Source: Adineta steineri (Eukaryota; Rotifera; Eurotatoria; Adinetida; Adinetidae). Taken from it: a stretch of DNA of 64,000 nucleotides. A program made the position numbers and the translations under genes. The DNA lies in contig CAJNOI010000040.1 of NCBI GenBank assembly GCA_905250115.1, forward strand, positions 186,868-250,867, in the 5' to 3' direction. The stretch's first letter is position 1. The number at the start of each line of letters is the position of its first letter. A model generated the notes under the pieces. It did no database searches, had not been told where the DNA came from, and saw only the letters and a program-made list of their open reading frames with translations. Positions 36,600-47,863 of the stretch are shown piece after piece.

Positions 36600-39500
36600 C
36601 TCCAACACGCTATTCAAATATTCTTTTCACCTCCAGAAAATGATGGATACACTTCCCGCGGTCATCAAAGGCCACGAGTTGAAGGAATTATTCTAGTTAC
36701 GATTATATTCAAATACCTTGTTCAATTCAAACTAAGCAATTGTAGTTGACTGCATGGTCGAAGAAAATACGACATGCTACTAGTTCAAACAAGCATTCAA
36801 ATCCTATATTTCTCTCTATTCAAAGCAAACATTAATACGTTATAAAATTATTGAATAGCGCATCACAAATGAATATTTATCAGTACCATTCTGTATACAT
36901 ATCTCTCTTAATTCAAAGCAAACATTTTCAAGTGACTCCATGGTTGAGTAACCCACCACAAAAAAATAACTCTAACAAGCTTTCTATTCCAGTATTTTTC
37001 TCAGCTCAAAGCAAACTTTTACAGTTGATTCCATGGTTGAGGAAGATACAACCACTAAATCATTCATATCAAGAATATGTTGAAATATTCTGCTGAATTT
37101 AAAGCAACCATTTCTACTTCATTTCATAGTTCAGAAATAAATGACAAATGAATCACTCTTAGTAATATCTTATTCAAGTGTTTTCCTCAAACCAGAGCTC
37201 ACATTTGCAGTTGATTTGGTCACATAGGAGCCCACGACGAATGAACACACAATACGAAGATTCTATTGAAATATTCTGCTCAATTCAAAACAACCATTTG
37301 CTACTGACACTGTGGCTCACGACCACATGACAAATGAACAATTGATACCAAGATTCTATTGAAATATGTTGCTCAATTTAATGCAACCCATTTCCACTTG
37401 ATTCCATAGTTGATCAACGCACCACAAATGAATAATTGATATCAAGATTCTATTGAAATATTTTTCTGAATTCAAAGCAAACATTTGGACTTAATTCCAT
37501 ACTTAAGCAGTATATCATAAATGAATAATTGATATAAAGAGTATATTGAAATATTTTGCTGGACTCAAAGTGACCATTTTCACTTGATTTCATAACTGAA
37601 GGACACACCACAAATGACTACTTCAAACAAAACTTACATTACACTATTCTGCTGAATTCAAAGCAAACATTACCAGTTGATTCCATAGTTGACGAACGCA
37701 CCACAAATGAATAATTGATATCAAGATTCTATTGAAATACTTTACTGCATTCAAAGCAAACATTAGCAGTTGATTTTATCGTTGAGGAACACACAACAAT
37801 TGAATAACTGATATTAAGATTCTGTTGCAACGTCTCGCTCAATTTGAAGCAAACATATGCAATTCATTCTATCATTAACGAACACAGGACAAATGAATAA
37901 TTCTCAAGAAGAGTCTCTTAAAATATTTTGCTCAATTCAAAGCAAAGATTTATAGTTGATTCCATGCTTTAGAAATACACGATGAGTGAATAATTGATAT
38001 CAAGATTCTATTGAAATATTTTTCTCGATTCAAAGTAAACACTTATAATTCATTCTGTGGTTTATCAGCACACAACAAATGAACAATTCTCAAAAAGAGT
38101 CTATGGAAATATTCTGCTCAATTCAAAGCAAATAATACCAGTTCGCTCCATGGTTGAGGAATACACAAGGAGCGAATAATTGATACCAAGATTCTACTGA
38201 GATATTTTGCTCAATTCGAAGCAAACATTACCAGTTTGTTTCATGGCTGAGGAATACCCGACGAATGAATAATTGATATCAAGATTCTAGTGAGATATTT
38301 TGCTCAATTTAAAGCAAACATTACCAGTTTGTTCCATGACTGAGGAATACACGACGAATGAATAATTGATACCAAGATTCTACTGAGATATTTTGCTCAA
38401 TGCAAAGTAAACACTTACAATTCATTCTATGGTTTGGCAGCATACGATGAATGAATACTTCCCATAAGGAGTCTAGCGAAATATTTTACGCAATTTAAAG
38501 CAAACACTTCTAATTGATTATATAGTTTAGTCGCACACGATGAATGAATAATTCTCATAAGGAGTCTATCAAAATATTTTACGCAAGTTAAAGCAAACGT
38601 TAGCAGCTGATTCCATGGTTCAGAAACACAAGACAAATGGAAAATTGATACTAAAATTCTATTGAAATATTTTGCTCGACTGAATGCAGTTGTTTGCGCT
38701 TGATTTCATAGTTGAGGGACTTATTACAAATGACTAGTTCAAACAAGTCTTATATCCTACTATTTTGGTCAATTCGAAGTAACCATTTGCATCTTGATTC
38801 CATAGTTGAGCAATACACGATGAATGAATAATTGATACTAAGATTCTATTTAGATATTTTCCTCAGTTTAAAGCAATTATTATTAATTGATTCTATCACT
38901 AAGCAGCCCAGGACGAATGAATAATTGATACCAAGATTCTATTTAGATATTTTCCTCAGTTTTAAGCAATTATTATTAATTGATTCTATCATTAAGCAGC
39001 CCAGGACGAATGAATAATCCTCAGGAAGAGTCTCTTAAAATATTTTGCTCAATTCAAAGCAAAAATTTACAATTGATTTCATGCTTTAGAAATATACGAC
39101 GAACGAATAATTGATACTAAGATTCTATTGAAATAGTTTTCTCGATTCAAAGCAAACATCTGCAGTTGATTCAATGCTTAAGAAATACACGACGAACGAA
39201 TAATTGATACTAAGATTCTATTGAAATAGTTTTCTCGATTCAAAGCAAATATTTGCAGTTGATTCAATGCTTAAGAAATACACGGTGAACGAATAATTGA
39301 TACCAAGATTCTATTGAAATATTTTTACTCAATTCTAAGCAAACATTTACAATTGATATCACGGTTCAAGAATAGAAGATAAATGAATAATTTAAACAAA
39401 GAACGTATTCAAATTTATTGCTTACTTCGAAAGGGGAAATTTGAAATCGGCTATATAATCATAGATTAGTTGACAAATGAATTATACAAACACTAGTTGT

Positions 39501-42330
39501 ATTCACATATTTTTCTCACATAGAAACGAAGACCGACAGTTGGTGGTATAAACGATAAATATGCAGTCAATGATAATTCGAATGATGGTTCTGTTCAAAT
39601 TCCTTAGTGACTTTGGAGAAAGGATTCGAGTTAATATCATAATCAAAGTTCATATAACAAAGTAATTCATAAGAAAATTCTATTCCATTATTATGGTCAC
39701 TTAGCAAAGAGCTTCGGCTCATGGTATTATCAAACATCATACATCACATGAATAATATGAAGAATGCCTTCATTAGAAAATTTTTTACTCTAAGAAATAA
39801 GAATTAGACTTGACACAATGTCACTGAAAATAACACGTTCAATGAATAATTGTAATCAGGATCTCGCTCTAATATTTTACTTGCTGAGAAAAAAGGATTC
39901 AAGCTGATAACATACTGAAGATCAAACACCCACTGAATAATGGTAACTAGGACGTTTATCAAGTATTTTGTTCGCTAAGAAAAAAAGATTAGATCTGATA
40001 ACATGACTAAAGATCATATACCGAATGAATCTTTGTAAGTAGACTTTCTTTCGAATATTCTGCTCTCTTCTAAAGAAAAGACGCACATAGCCACATCAAA
40101 GATAAATATACAGCAAATACATAATTCAAACAAATCCCATATTCAAATATTCTGCTCAGTTCGAAGTAAATATTTGGAATTGTTAATTATAATCGACGAA
40201 AGCATGCTACATGAAAATTTTTCAACTCGATAGCTCTATTCAAATATTTCGCTCAGTTCTAAGTAAATATTTGGAATTGATAATTATAATCGACGAGCCC
40301 ACGTCACATGGAAACTTACAGGATCATGGTTCTATTCAAATATTTTACTGTTTCAAGCAAAATCTTGCAACGCATTACATGCTTCAGGAACACACGATAA
40401 ACCCATACTTCGTATTAACATTCTATTCATACATTTTATTCATTTTAAAGTAAATATTTGTAGTTGATTCCATGACCGAGGGCATAGGATAAATGAATAC
40501 TTCATAGCAAGACCCTATAAAAATATTTCACTCAATTCAAAGCATAGATTTACAGCTGAATATCTGATTCATGAACATATCACAAATGAATCACTTTCAG
40601 GAAGATTCTATTGGAAAGCTCTACTACGTTCGAAGCAAATATTTGCAGTACATTACAAGATTACTGAATTTACAACAAATGAATAATTCATAATATGATA
40701 CTATTCAAATATTTCTATCGCCTTTCACAACACAATATCCAATTCAATGCATGATTCACGAAAATATAGCATAAGGACAATTCTAACAAAATTTCCTTTC
40801 GAATATTTTCAGCACATCAAGGCCAACCTCTCGAGGTACTGATATACAATAAGATCACATCACAAATAAATAGCTCTAACTATTATATTTTTCCAATACT
40901 TTGTTATCTTTCCAGGCACTTCACAACTTTTCATTTCCGCCCGGCTCATATGACAATGGAATATTTTTAAGGATGGTATTTATCAAATACTGTGCTCACT
41001 TTAAAGTTTAAGTGAAGAGTTGCTCATTCGCACGCCAGCTATATCACAAACGAATAGTTTTCAACAAGGTAATTATCAAATACCTCACTCTACATAAAGC
41101 CCATTTCGACCAGTACTTAAATACATGCTGCTCATATTACAACTGAATATTTCTGAGGATGATATCTCTCAAATACTTTCTTAGCCATACAACAAATCTT
41201 ATGAAATAGTAATATGAACGCAAATCATATTGCAAATGAACAGTTTGAAGGACGATAAGTGTCAAATACTATTCTCAGTGTAACGGTAAATACATGAGGT
41301 ACGGATATGGATGCCGATGACATTGTAATACAATAGTTCATAGCAAGATTGTTTTTAAATATATACATCAAATTGATAGGAAGACTTGAAGTTAATTATA
41401 CGATAGACGAATATGTGAGAAACGAATAAGTCATATTACGTTTCAGTTCAAATATTTTGTCCTCTCGGAGAAAATAATTTGAAATTCTATATAGAATCAT
41501 TGCATATACAACAAATGAATAATTGAAACAAAACGTTGTTTCAAATATTCGCGACACTTTAAAGACAGGTTTTAGAAGAACTGATATAGTTGGGAATAAC
41601 ATTTCATTTTGAATAGTTTTAAGTATAATAGTTATCAAATATTTTCGGTAATGTGAAGATAGTTTGAACAGACAGGGATATATATGTTGCTCACATCTGA
41701 AATGAATGGTTCTAATCACGAGATTTTCCAAATACTTTCAACATTTCAAAACCAATATCGCAAAGTAGTGTTATGGACGACGATGAGGTCGTCATGAAAC
41801 AGTGCTGAACAGCATCCTTGTAATTCTTAAATGCGGTATTAAGACAAAGCATTGCACCGAATATTCTTCACAGTTTAAAGTCAACTTTTAGAGATACTGA
41901 TATGCAACGAGATGACATAAAAAAGTGAATAGTTCTCATCATGGTAAGTGTCAAATACTTTTCTTACTGTGAAGTCAAGCTCAAGAGATAGTAAGGTGGA
42001 GGTTGATCACATTCGAAAAGAATACTTCTGAGAAAGGTAATTGTCTAATATTTGCCTCACTATGAAGCCTATTTGGAGAGGTACTGTTATGAGCCACGAT
42101 CACATCAAAAATGAATGCTTCTAAGCAGAATAATTTTCAAATATTTCCCTCCCTGTGAAGTCATTCTCGTGAGGTACTAATTTGGATATGGAGTACATTG
42201 CGAATGAACACTCCTAACAAGCTTCAGACGAAGGGCAACATTCGAATATTGCGGTGTTGATTCTATGCTGTTTAAATGCTGTGCTGATGGGTGATATCTC
42301 ATTGAAAATGAATAAATCGCACCTTTCTTC
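36600..42330. repeat. Diverged tandem array of ~93-bp units (about 60 copies)
   Basis: A unit recurs every ~92-94 bp throughout. Plus-strand landmarks are ATTCTATTGAAATATTTTGC, then TCAATTCAAAGCAAACATT, GCAGTTGATTCCATGG and GAATGAATAATTGATACCAAG. The block at 39,060-39,300 holds nearly identical neighbouring units of exactly 93 bp. Units at the two ends are much more diverged. From ~40,900 to 42,330 a second subfamily dominates, with TATCAAATACTTTGCTCACT, GTGAAGTCA and AGGTACTGATATG landmarks. The right end runs into the coding exon of a signal-peptide gene. There is no conserved spacer pattern, so it is not a CRISPR array. Confidence 0.92.
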
Positions 42331-42437
42331 ATCAAATAATTGAGACGATCCATTGCAGAAGCACGTCGATTTGCGCTACATTGTGATACATACAATGTTG
42401 CGATGAAAACCATGACACAGAAAGCCATTTTATCCAT
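42177..42437 (-). CDS. Short signal-peptide protein whose 3' half is built of array units
   Basis: Open frame of 86 codons from ATG 42,437 to TAG 42,177. MDKMAFCVMVFIATLYVSQC is a signal peptide, followed by SANRRASAMDRLNYLMKKG. The part after that aligns with the 93-bp array units. QYSNVALRLKLVRSVHSQC corresponds to KYFNRILVSIIHSSC read in the same strand and frame of the array. AAAG|GTGCGA at ~42,335 could instead be a splice donor, which would make the whole array an intron. A TATA box lies 87 bp upstream. Dibasic sites (RR, KK) would suit a processed peptide. No family is recognised. Confidence 0.6.
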   Translation of the reverse strand: MDKMAFCVMVFIATLYVSQCSANRRASAMDRLNYLMKKGAIYSFSMRYHPSAQHLNSIESTPQYSNVALRLKLVRSVHSQCTPYPN

Positions 42438-42523
42438 GCTGTTGATTGTGATTTGGTTTTGTTCGAGGTTGAAGGAGAATATTGGACGAATAAATGTGTG
42501 TGAATGATAGGGATTTGCTTCGG

Positions 42524-42532
42524 CTTTATATA
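42524..42532 (-). promoter_or_regulatory. TATA box of the signal-peptide gene
   Basis: TATATAAAG on the minus strand in a locally GC-richer context (GTATATAAAGCCGAAGC), 87 bp before the ATG. That leaves room for a start site ~30 bp downstream and a 5' leader of ~55-60 nt. Confidence 0.65.
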
Positions 42533-42604
42533 CGATAGTTGGCAAGCAAAAAACAATCCATGACAAAACTTATTTTTTCGTGGTCGGAGAGAGACAGATA
42601 GGGG

Positions 42605-42960
42605 TGATTAGTTCTTGGCTCGTATACTTTGACGGAGAGAGAAGCATTTTTTTATACGTATAGGTGAATACAAGCATACGCATTTTATTTTTTAGCTTGC
42701 TTACATTGACGGAAAGAGAAGCATTTTCTTTGAATACGTATAGGTGGGTATAAGCATAGACATATTATTTTTTAGCTCGCATACATTGACGGAGAAAGAA
42801 TGATTTTTTCTATATGTACAGGTGGGTATAAGCATAGACATATTATTTTTTTAACTCGTGTACATTGTTAGAGAGAGAAGCATTTTTTATATGTATAGGT
42901 GAATACAAGCATGCGCACTTTATTTTTTTAGCTCGTATACAATGACGACGCAGAATTGTT
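42605..42960. repeat. ~78-bp tandem repeat, about 4.5 copies
   Basis: GACGGAGAGAGAAGCATTTT starts at 42,631 and recurs at 42,708, 42,788, 42,867 (GTTAGAGAGAGAAGC) and partly at 42,944. Each is followed by TACGTATAGGTGGGTATAAG, CATAGACATATT and TTTTAGCTCG. Periods are 77-80 bp. It is unrelated in sequence to the 93-bp array and lies just upstream of the signal-peptide gene's promoter. Confidence 0.9.
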
Positions 42961-43527
42961 AAGATAGGAAGAAAAAAGGCAATGATGCGTGACTATACAA
43001 CACACGGACAAACGCAGCGCACATGTTTGCCTATTTTTTTGTTATTGTATAAAAGTACAATATATATGATAAAAATATGTATATGATATTTATTTGATTG
43101 TACGAATTTTTCCTGTATTGAAAGACATTCTATATAGATTTTCAAAAAGTAACTTAACAAATTATATCATATTTTTATTATTAATCAGATAAATATTGAT
43201 AATTTCAAAATACAATGTGTAATAAACTATGCACTAATACAAACAGAAGCCTAAACATTTGCACTATGGAAAAAAAGAAATAAAAAGAAATTTGATATAA
43301 TTTATTCTTGACTAAAGGAATCAACATATCGATTTCTAATCATTCATAAAAAGTGAACGTCACTTGTAATAACATTTATTTATTAATATTAAATATAACG
43401 AATATATTTAAGTTTTTCTCTGTTGAATCACTCAATGTAAAATATTTATTAACATGTAGAATAGTTTTTTAGATAAAAAAAGTAATCGTAATAAAATAAG
43501 ACTGAATATCATATTCTATCTGGAAAA
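42961..43527. other. Non-coding gap
   Basis: AT-rich; no gene or repeat recognised between the 78-bp repeat and the Ly6-like pseudogene. Confidence 0.45.
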
Positions 43528-44068
43528 TTAAAAATTAAAAACTTGATTACATGCATCTTTATCACATATATGTAAACATCCACGTAATCGTCGATATAGA
43601 TTAATCCAATCAGGTTTAATAAAACTACGATGACTTGTACGAGTGATTCTATTATCATTACTTTCATCCCTACTACATGTTCGATATTTGTATTGAATCG
43701 AATTTGATTCTACTAAAAATAAAAATAAATATATGAATGAAGTAAATAAATAAGAATTTATTATACCTGGCGAATAAACAACTAGTTTAATACAACGTGT
43801 TGCAAGAAAAAGATCATGGCATCCACGTAAATTAGCAAAACATGGAGTTTGAAGATATGAAGTTTTACCTTCCAGTTTACCCTAAAGGAAATATTCGCAT
43901 GATGGATTACTACCATTAAATGACGAGCATTTATAAAAAGAAATAGATGATACTAAAATAGATTTGCTTTTTTTTCTTATTTTCTTTTTAATAAAAAAAA
44001 ATATTACACATACCAATATCTATTATTGAAGTTAAAGCTAGTAAAAAATAAAAAGAAAGAATATTCAC
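43528..44068 (-). pseudogene. Broken Ly6/uPAR-like (quiver/sleepless-type) secreted protein gene
   Basis: Three exons with clean splice joints. A signal-peptide-like exon (NILSFYFLLALTSIIDI) joins SSISFYKCSSFNGSNPSCEY, then CFANLRGCHDLFLATRCIKL, then YKYRTCSRDESND...GCLHICDKDACN and a stop. The cysteine spacing and the terminal C-x(4)-CN-like motif fit three-finger proteins. Two faults: where ATG is expected the codon is GTG (44,066-44,068), and an in-frame TAG follows SCEYFL with no intron able to remove it. An undetected upstream exon could supply a start, but the stop remains. Family assignment is moderate. Confidence 0.55.
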
Positions 44069-44860
44069 TATATTTTCTGTTCTTTACGATCAAGAAATCA
44101 TTTACATAGATGTATTTAATCTTTATATTCGTAATTCCGTTGTCAATTCTCTTTCTTAAATTGCTATATGATACTAGTGATGATCAATGATATATTTTCT
44201 ATACTAAGAAATCTACTAGTTGAATAAGATATAATGATAACATATGATGAATTTCTTCAGTCAAATGACAGATAAGAATAACAATAATCAATCTAAGAAA
44301 AAAAATTTCATCAGTATATCGAATCTAAATAATCAGAAAAGCTTTTCTTCAGATATCGTTCTATGCTTTTCAAAAGAAAATATAGATACAATGCTGATAG
44401 AATATATAAATAAATATTATAAAAATCATATAAATTCTAAGAACAAGATTTTACTATTAATATAGATTAGTACGCAAACAGATTAAAATCTGAGTAATTT
44501 ATGATCGACAGAGAAGAACAAATTATTTATATTTTGCAAAATTTTATTTCAGTATTGGTTAAAACTATGATTCAAGACCATTCGATCTAAATAAAATGAA
44601 AAAAAAATCTTCAGTTAGTTTTCTCTCAACTATTTAACATAAATATTATATTCGTTGCTTCATAATTCAAACTAGATACTACGGCAATGATATTATAAAA
44701 AAAAGAATAATTCGTCACACTTCATTAAACAAAAACGAATAATATCAAATAACAATAACCAGACCTTTTTTTCTTTTAACATATACATCGAGATAAGAAT
44801 AAATAAAAAATAAATATTAGAATAATAAAAGAAAGACGCAAATTAAAAGAGTGTCATCAA
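44069..44860. other. Non-coding gap
   Basis: AT-rich. A 73-codon open frame at 44,244-44,465 is Asn/Lys/Ile-rich without recognisable features and is probably chance. Confidence 0.4.
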
Positions 44861-46790
44861 GTAGATCTTCCATTATTGTTAAATATGGAATGCATACATT
44901 ATCGGGATCTCGTTCACGTCTCCGTACAAATATTATCATCCACTGAGCAATATATAGAAGAATAGTAACCTATTAAAAAATGAAATAAACTTGATTTATT
45001 TTTGTAAAAATAATAAAATAATTCTACTTGAATAAGTGCTGCTATCAGATAAAGAGAGATAAAAACAATTGAAAGTCGAGTTTGATCTGTTGTTAATCGT
45101 AATATAACAAAACGTGTGTTGTTGATGAATGAATTTCTAAAAAATAATTATAAAATAATCAACAATTCAATCAACAATATTAATATACTAGTTGAACAAA
45201 ATATTTTATATGGATTAGGAAATAATTTTGAAGCATGATATTGTGTAATATCTTGAAATTCTCCTGGTTTGTCTTGTTAATGAAATGTAGTAAATAATCG
45301 ACTTGCTTGAACAGCTATTAAATTATCGCCTACACCTAAAGATAATAACATTTATTAACAATTCTTATTTCATAAAAAATAAATATTTACCATTCATAAC
45401 AGGTTGAAAAGCAATAAAATCAAGTATAAGACCACCTACTCTATTTAAAAAAACAAATACAAAGAAGATTAAATCGAATTTTATATATTATTATTATTTA
45501 CCTTGAAATATTCATTGCAGCAACAACGGCTGATCTTTAAATATTGTGTTATTTTTTTTATAGTAGATTATTGTTTTTTACAAATCGTTTAACATATTCA
45601 TTTCGAGGAGAGATGATAATCTAAATTGATGTTAAAATTAAAAATATAATTATAATCATTATAGGTAACCATGTATAATTATCTAAGTAATGTATGATTT
45701 ATTATATAAATTTTAAATTTACACAGATTCTTACCAATAATTCTGAATAAAAATCCGCCGATACTAGCTAAAATACCAAGTGTTATTAAATCATCGAGTG
45801 AAGCAGCAATTGATTTTGTATTTATGTGAAACGACAATAACATAAATGATGATCTCCTCTTACGGAATAAACAATTAATTGTGTAAGAGGGAGAACTCAG
45901 TAAGATAACGAAGAAACAGTTATAATATATTAAAATATTTTTTTTGAACACATTTATTTATCATTTCATTACTAAATATCAGCAAGAATTATGTGTTGAT
46001 ATATATCGTAATTTTTTTACAATCTTTAAAGTGTATTGACGATACTATCTCTATTTTCTTTTAGAAAAAATTGTTTATTTAATCCTATGCACAAGAAAAT
46101 GTGAAATATTAATAAATAAAACAAGTGTATATCGTAAGGTAAAATGTCCTTGAGATATCCACTCCATAGTAAGTGATGCAAGAGTAGCAAGAAAATCAAC
46201 AATAATAGCTTGTAATTGTGTTAAAATTATATTGCCAATACTAGCCTAAAATTATAGAAGCCTATATTGAATATTTTTGAAATGAATTTTAATTGCATAC
46301 TTGTATGATAAACGTGATGCCAGTGTCTTTTCTAAATATCCTTTTAAATCAAGTAAAGCTGGAACAAGTATATAAATTTCAGTTATTTCTTTAAATAGAT
46401 TTAACTCCTAAATAGAAATACTATAAAAAAAAACATAGAGTTATAATATTAATCAATACCTTAACACGTTCAAGAACTAATTCAGCAGCAACCATACCAA
46501 ATCTTGATATCATAAAAGGAATAAAAACTTGTCATGCTACAATATAGCATTTTTCTTCATTATGATCAAATATAGTCAGTAATGTTGTTTTATTATATCG
46601 TGAACAATTTTCTATAATACGAAAAATTAGATTTTACTTTTATATTAATATTATTCAACTTCACTATCATTTGAATTTATACCTGAATCATGATTATTAA
46701 CATTTTCATTGACTATGCTTCTGGTGAACTAACGATAGTTTGTCCTTTCAATAAAAACTATTGCTGATATTGATTGTCAACTTTCTTCAT
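44860..46790 (-). pseudogene. Broken SLC41-type magnesium transporter gene
   Basis: SLC41 proteins are MgtE-like membrane Mg2+ transporters. The exons lie in gene order on the minus strand: QVFIPFMISRFGMVAAELVL (~46,530), [20 protein letters not shown] then [10 protein letters not shown] (~46,330), ASIGNIILTQLQAIIVDFLA (~46,200), SIAASLDDLITLGILASIGG (~45,780), VGGLILDFIAFQPVMN (~45,420), GDNLIAVQASRLFTTF (~45,320), NNTRFVILRLTTDQTRLSIV (~45,080) and DPDNVCIPYLTIMEDLLDD (~44,900). Introns are kept, so it is not a retrocopy. Faults seen: TGA for an expected Trp before QVFIPF, and TAA after RLFTTFH. The N-terminus is poorly preserved. Decay looks moderate. Confidence 0.82.
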
Positions 46791-47180
46791 CATCGGTACA
46801 AAAATAAAACAACTATTGGGTATATCTATCGATATTATAAAAAAAAATGACAACAAGCGCCACATACAATTCATTTGAATAAAAAAATAATTTTAGAAAA
46901 ATAAATTTATTATATTTTCATTGTCTAATGTTTTCTAAAAACAAAGTCATAATTTGATTTAGATAATAATAAACAATGTGAATGTATGCAATGTTAGTAT
47001 CATCAGTATATTTATTTAAAATAAATCTCTTATGATAAACATATTGTTAAAAATGCTAGAATAAGATATTAAACAGAAAATTTTCAATGTAGATGTAAAG
47101 AAACTTGTAACACTGTAATTGAATTGAATAAAATCAAATAAAGATATGTGCTAGAAGTATGATTTAGAAATAAAAAACAG
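46791..47180. other. Non-coding gap
   Basis: AT-rich DNA between the SLC41 remnant and the CAP gene's 3' end; nothing recognised. Confidence 0.45.
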
Positions 47181-47863
47181 CTAACATTCATCAGCAGAAA
47201 GAACATTTTCTGAAAAAAGTTCATCAACATTGCCTGCTGGTAAATAATGTGTTACAATATATAATGTATGTTTTGATTTATGTTTTCCAATAGCAAAACC
47301 AACACCAAGTTTTTTCGAATCTTTCCATAAGAGTTGAGTAAAATGACCTGCTTCTTCAGTAAATTTTGGATCATCAAAATCATACTTTGATTTTTCATCA
47401 TACCATCCACGAACAGCTTGAGCAGCTAGGAAAAAACATTAAATAATATATATAAGAATACAGATCAATATTTACCGGGTTCATCAAAATCATCGATTTT
47501 TAAATTGCTACTCATTTTGAAAAGGTTTTCTCCTAAATGATATAAGTCACTATGGTCAAACGTGTTTGTTTTAGCAAGTTCTTCAGCATATTTCTGTGCC
47601 GAATGATTAAGATCATCATCAAGTTTTAAAGATGGTGTACAATGTTCTGATCGATAAGTATTATGTGCATGTAAAACTTTCTTTTGAACTTTACGTTGAT
47701 CTGGTGTAAAGCTTGACGATGAACTTCGTTGAGTTAACCTATGTAATTCTATATCATCATGAGGATTACCATTCAGAAAAACACATAACAGAGAAATAAT
47801 AAAACAGATAATAAATGTACGTTGCTTCATTTTTAGTATTGAATAAATATTTAGTTTTTTCAT
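47181..47863 (-). CDS. Secreted CAP-superfamily (SCP/GAPR-1-like) protein
   Basis: Two exons (47,863 to ~47,478 and ~47,427 to 47,181). MKQRTFIICFIISLLCVFLN is a signal peptide; the start may be ATG 47,863 or the internal ATG at 47,830 that begins it. The CAP domain follows: HNTYRSEHCTPSLKLDDDLN, AQKYAEELAKTNTFDHSDLY, HLGENLF, then AVRGWYDEKSKYDF, EEAGHFTQLLWKDSKKLGVG and YIVTHYLPAGN. The conserved His, Glu, Glu and His of the CAP cavity (H in HNTY or FDH, E in GEN, E and H in EEAGHF) are present. No extra C-terminal cysteine-rich domain, so it resembles GAPR-1/GLIPR2 with a signal peptide. It ends ENVLSADEC. Confidence 0.9.

Noticed and set aside
36700-42200. Each 93-bp unit carrying its own micro-exon
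   Set aside because: Acceptor-like TTTCAATAG recurs on the minus strand, but a matching GT donor at a constant distance is missing in many units (for example where the sequence is TTTGTCCTG or TTTATGATA), so the idea fails for most copies.
36600-42330. Reading the 93-bp array as a CRISPR array
   Set aside because: The whole unit is repeated, with no constant-repeat/variable-spacer split, units diverge throughout, and the host is a eukaryote.
44860-46790. Stop-codon reassignment to explain the stops inside the SLC41-like exons
   Set aside because: Intact genes in the same window end normally at TAA, TAG and TGA, and the remnant contains both TGA and TAA at conserved sites. Decay is simpler.
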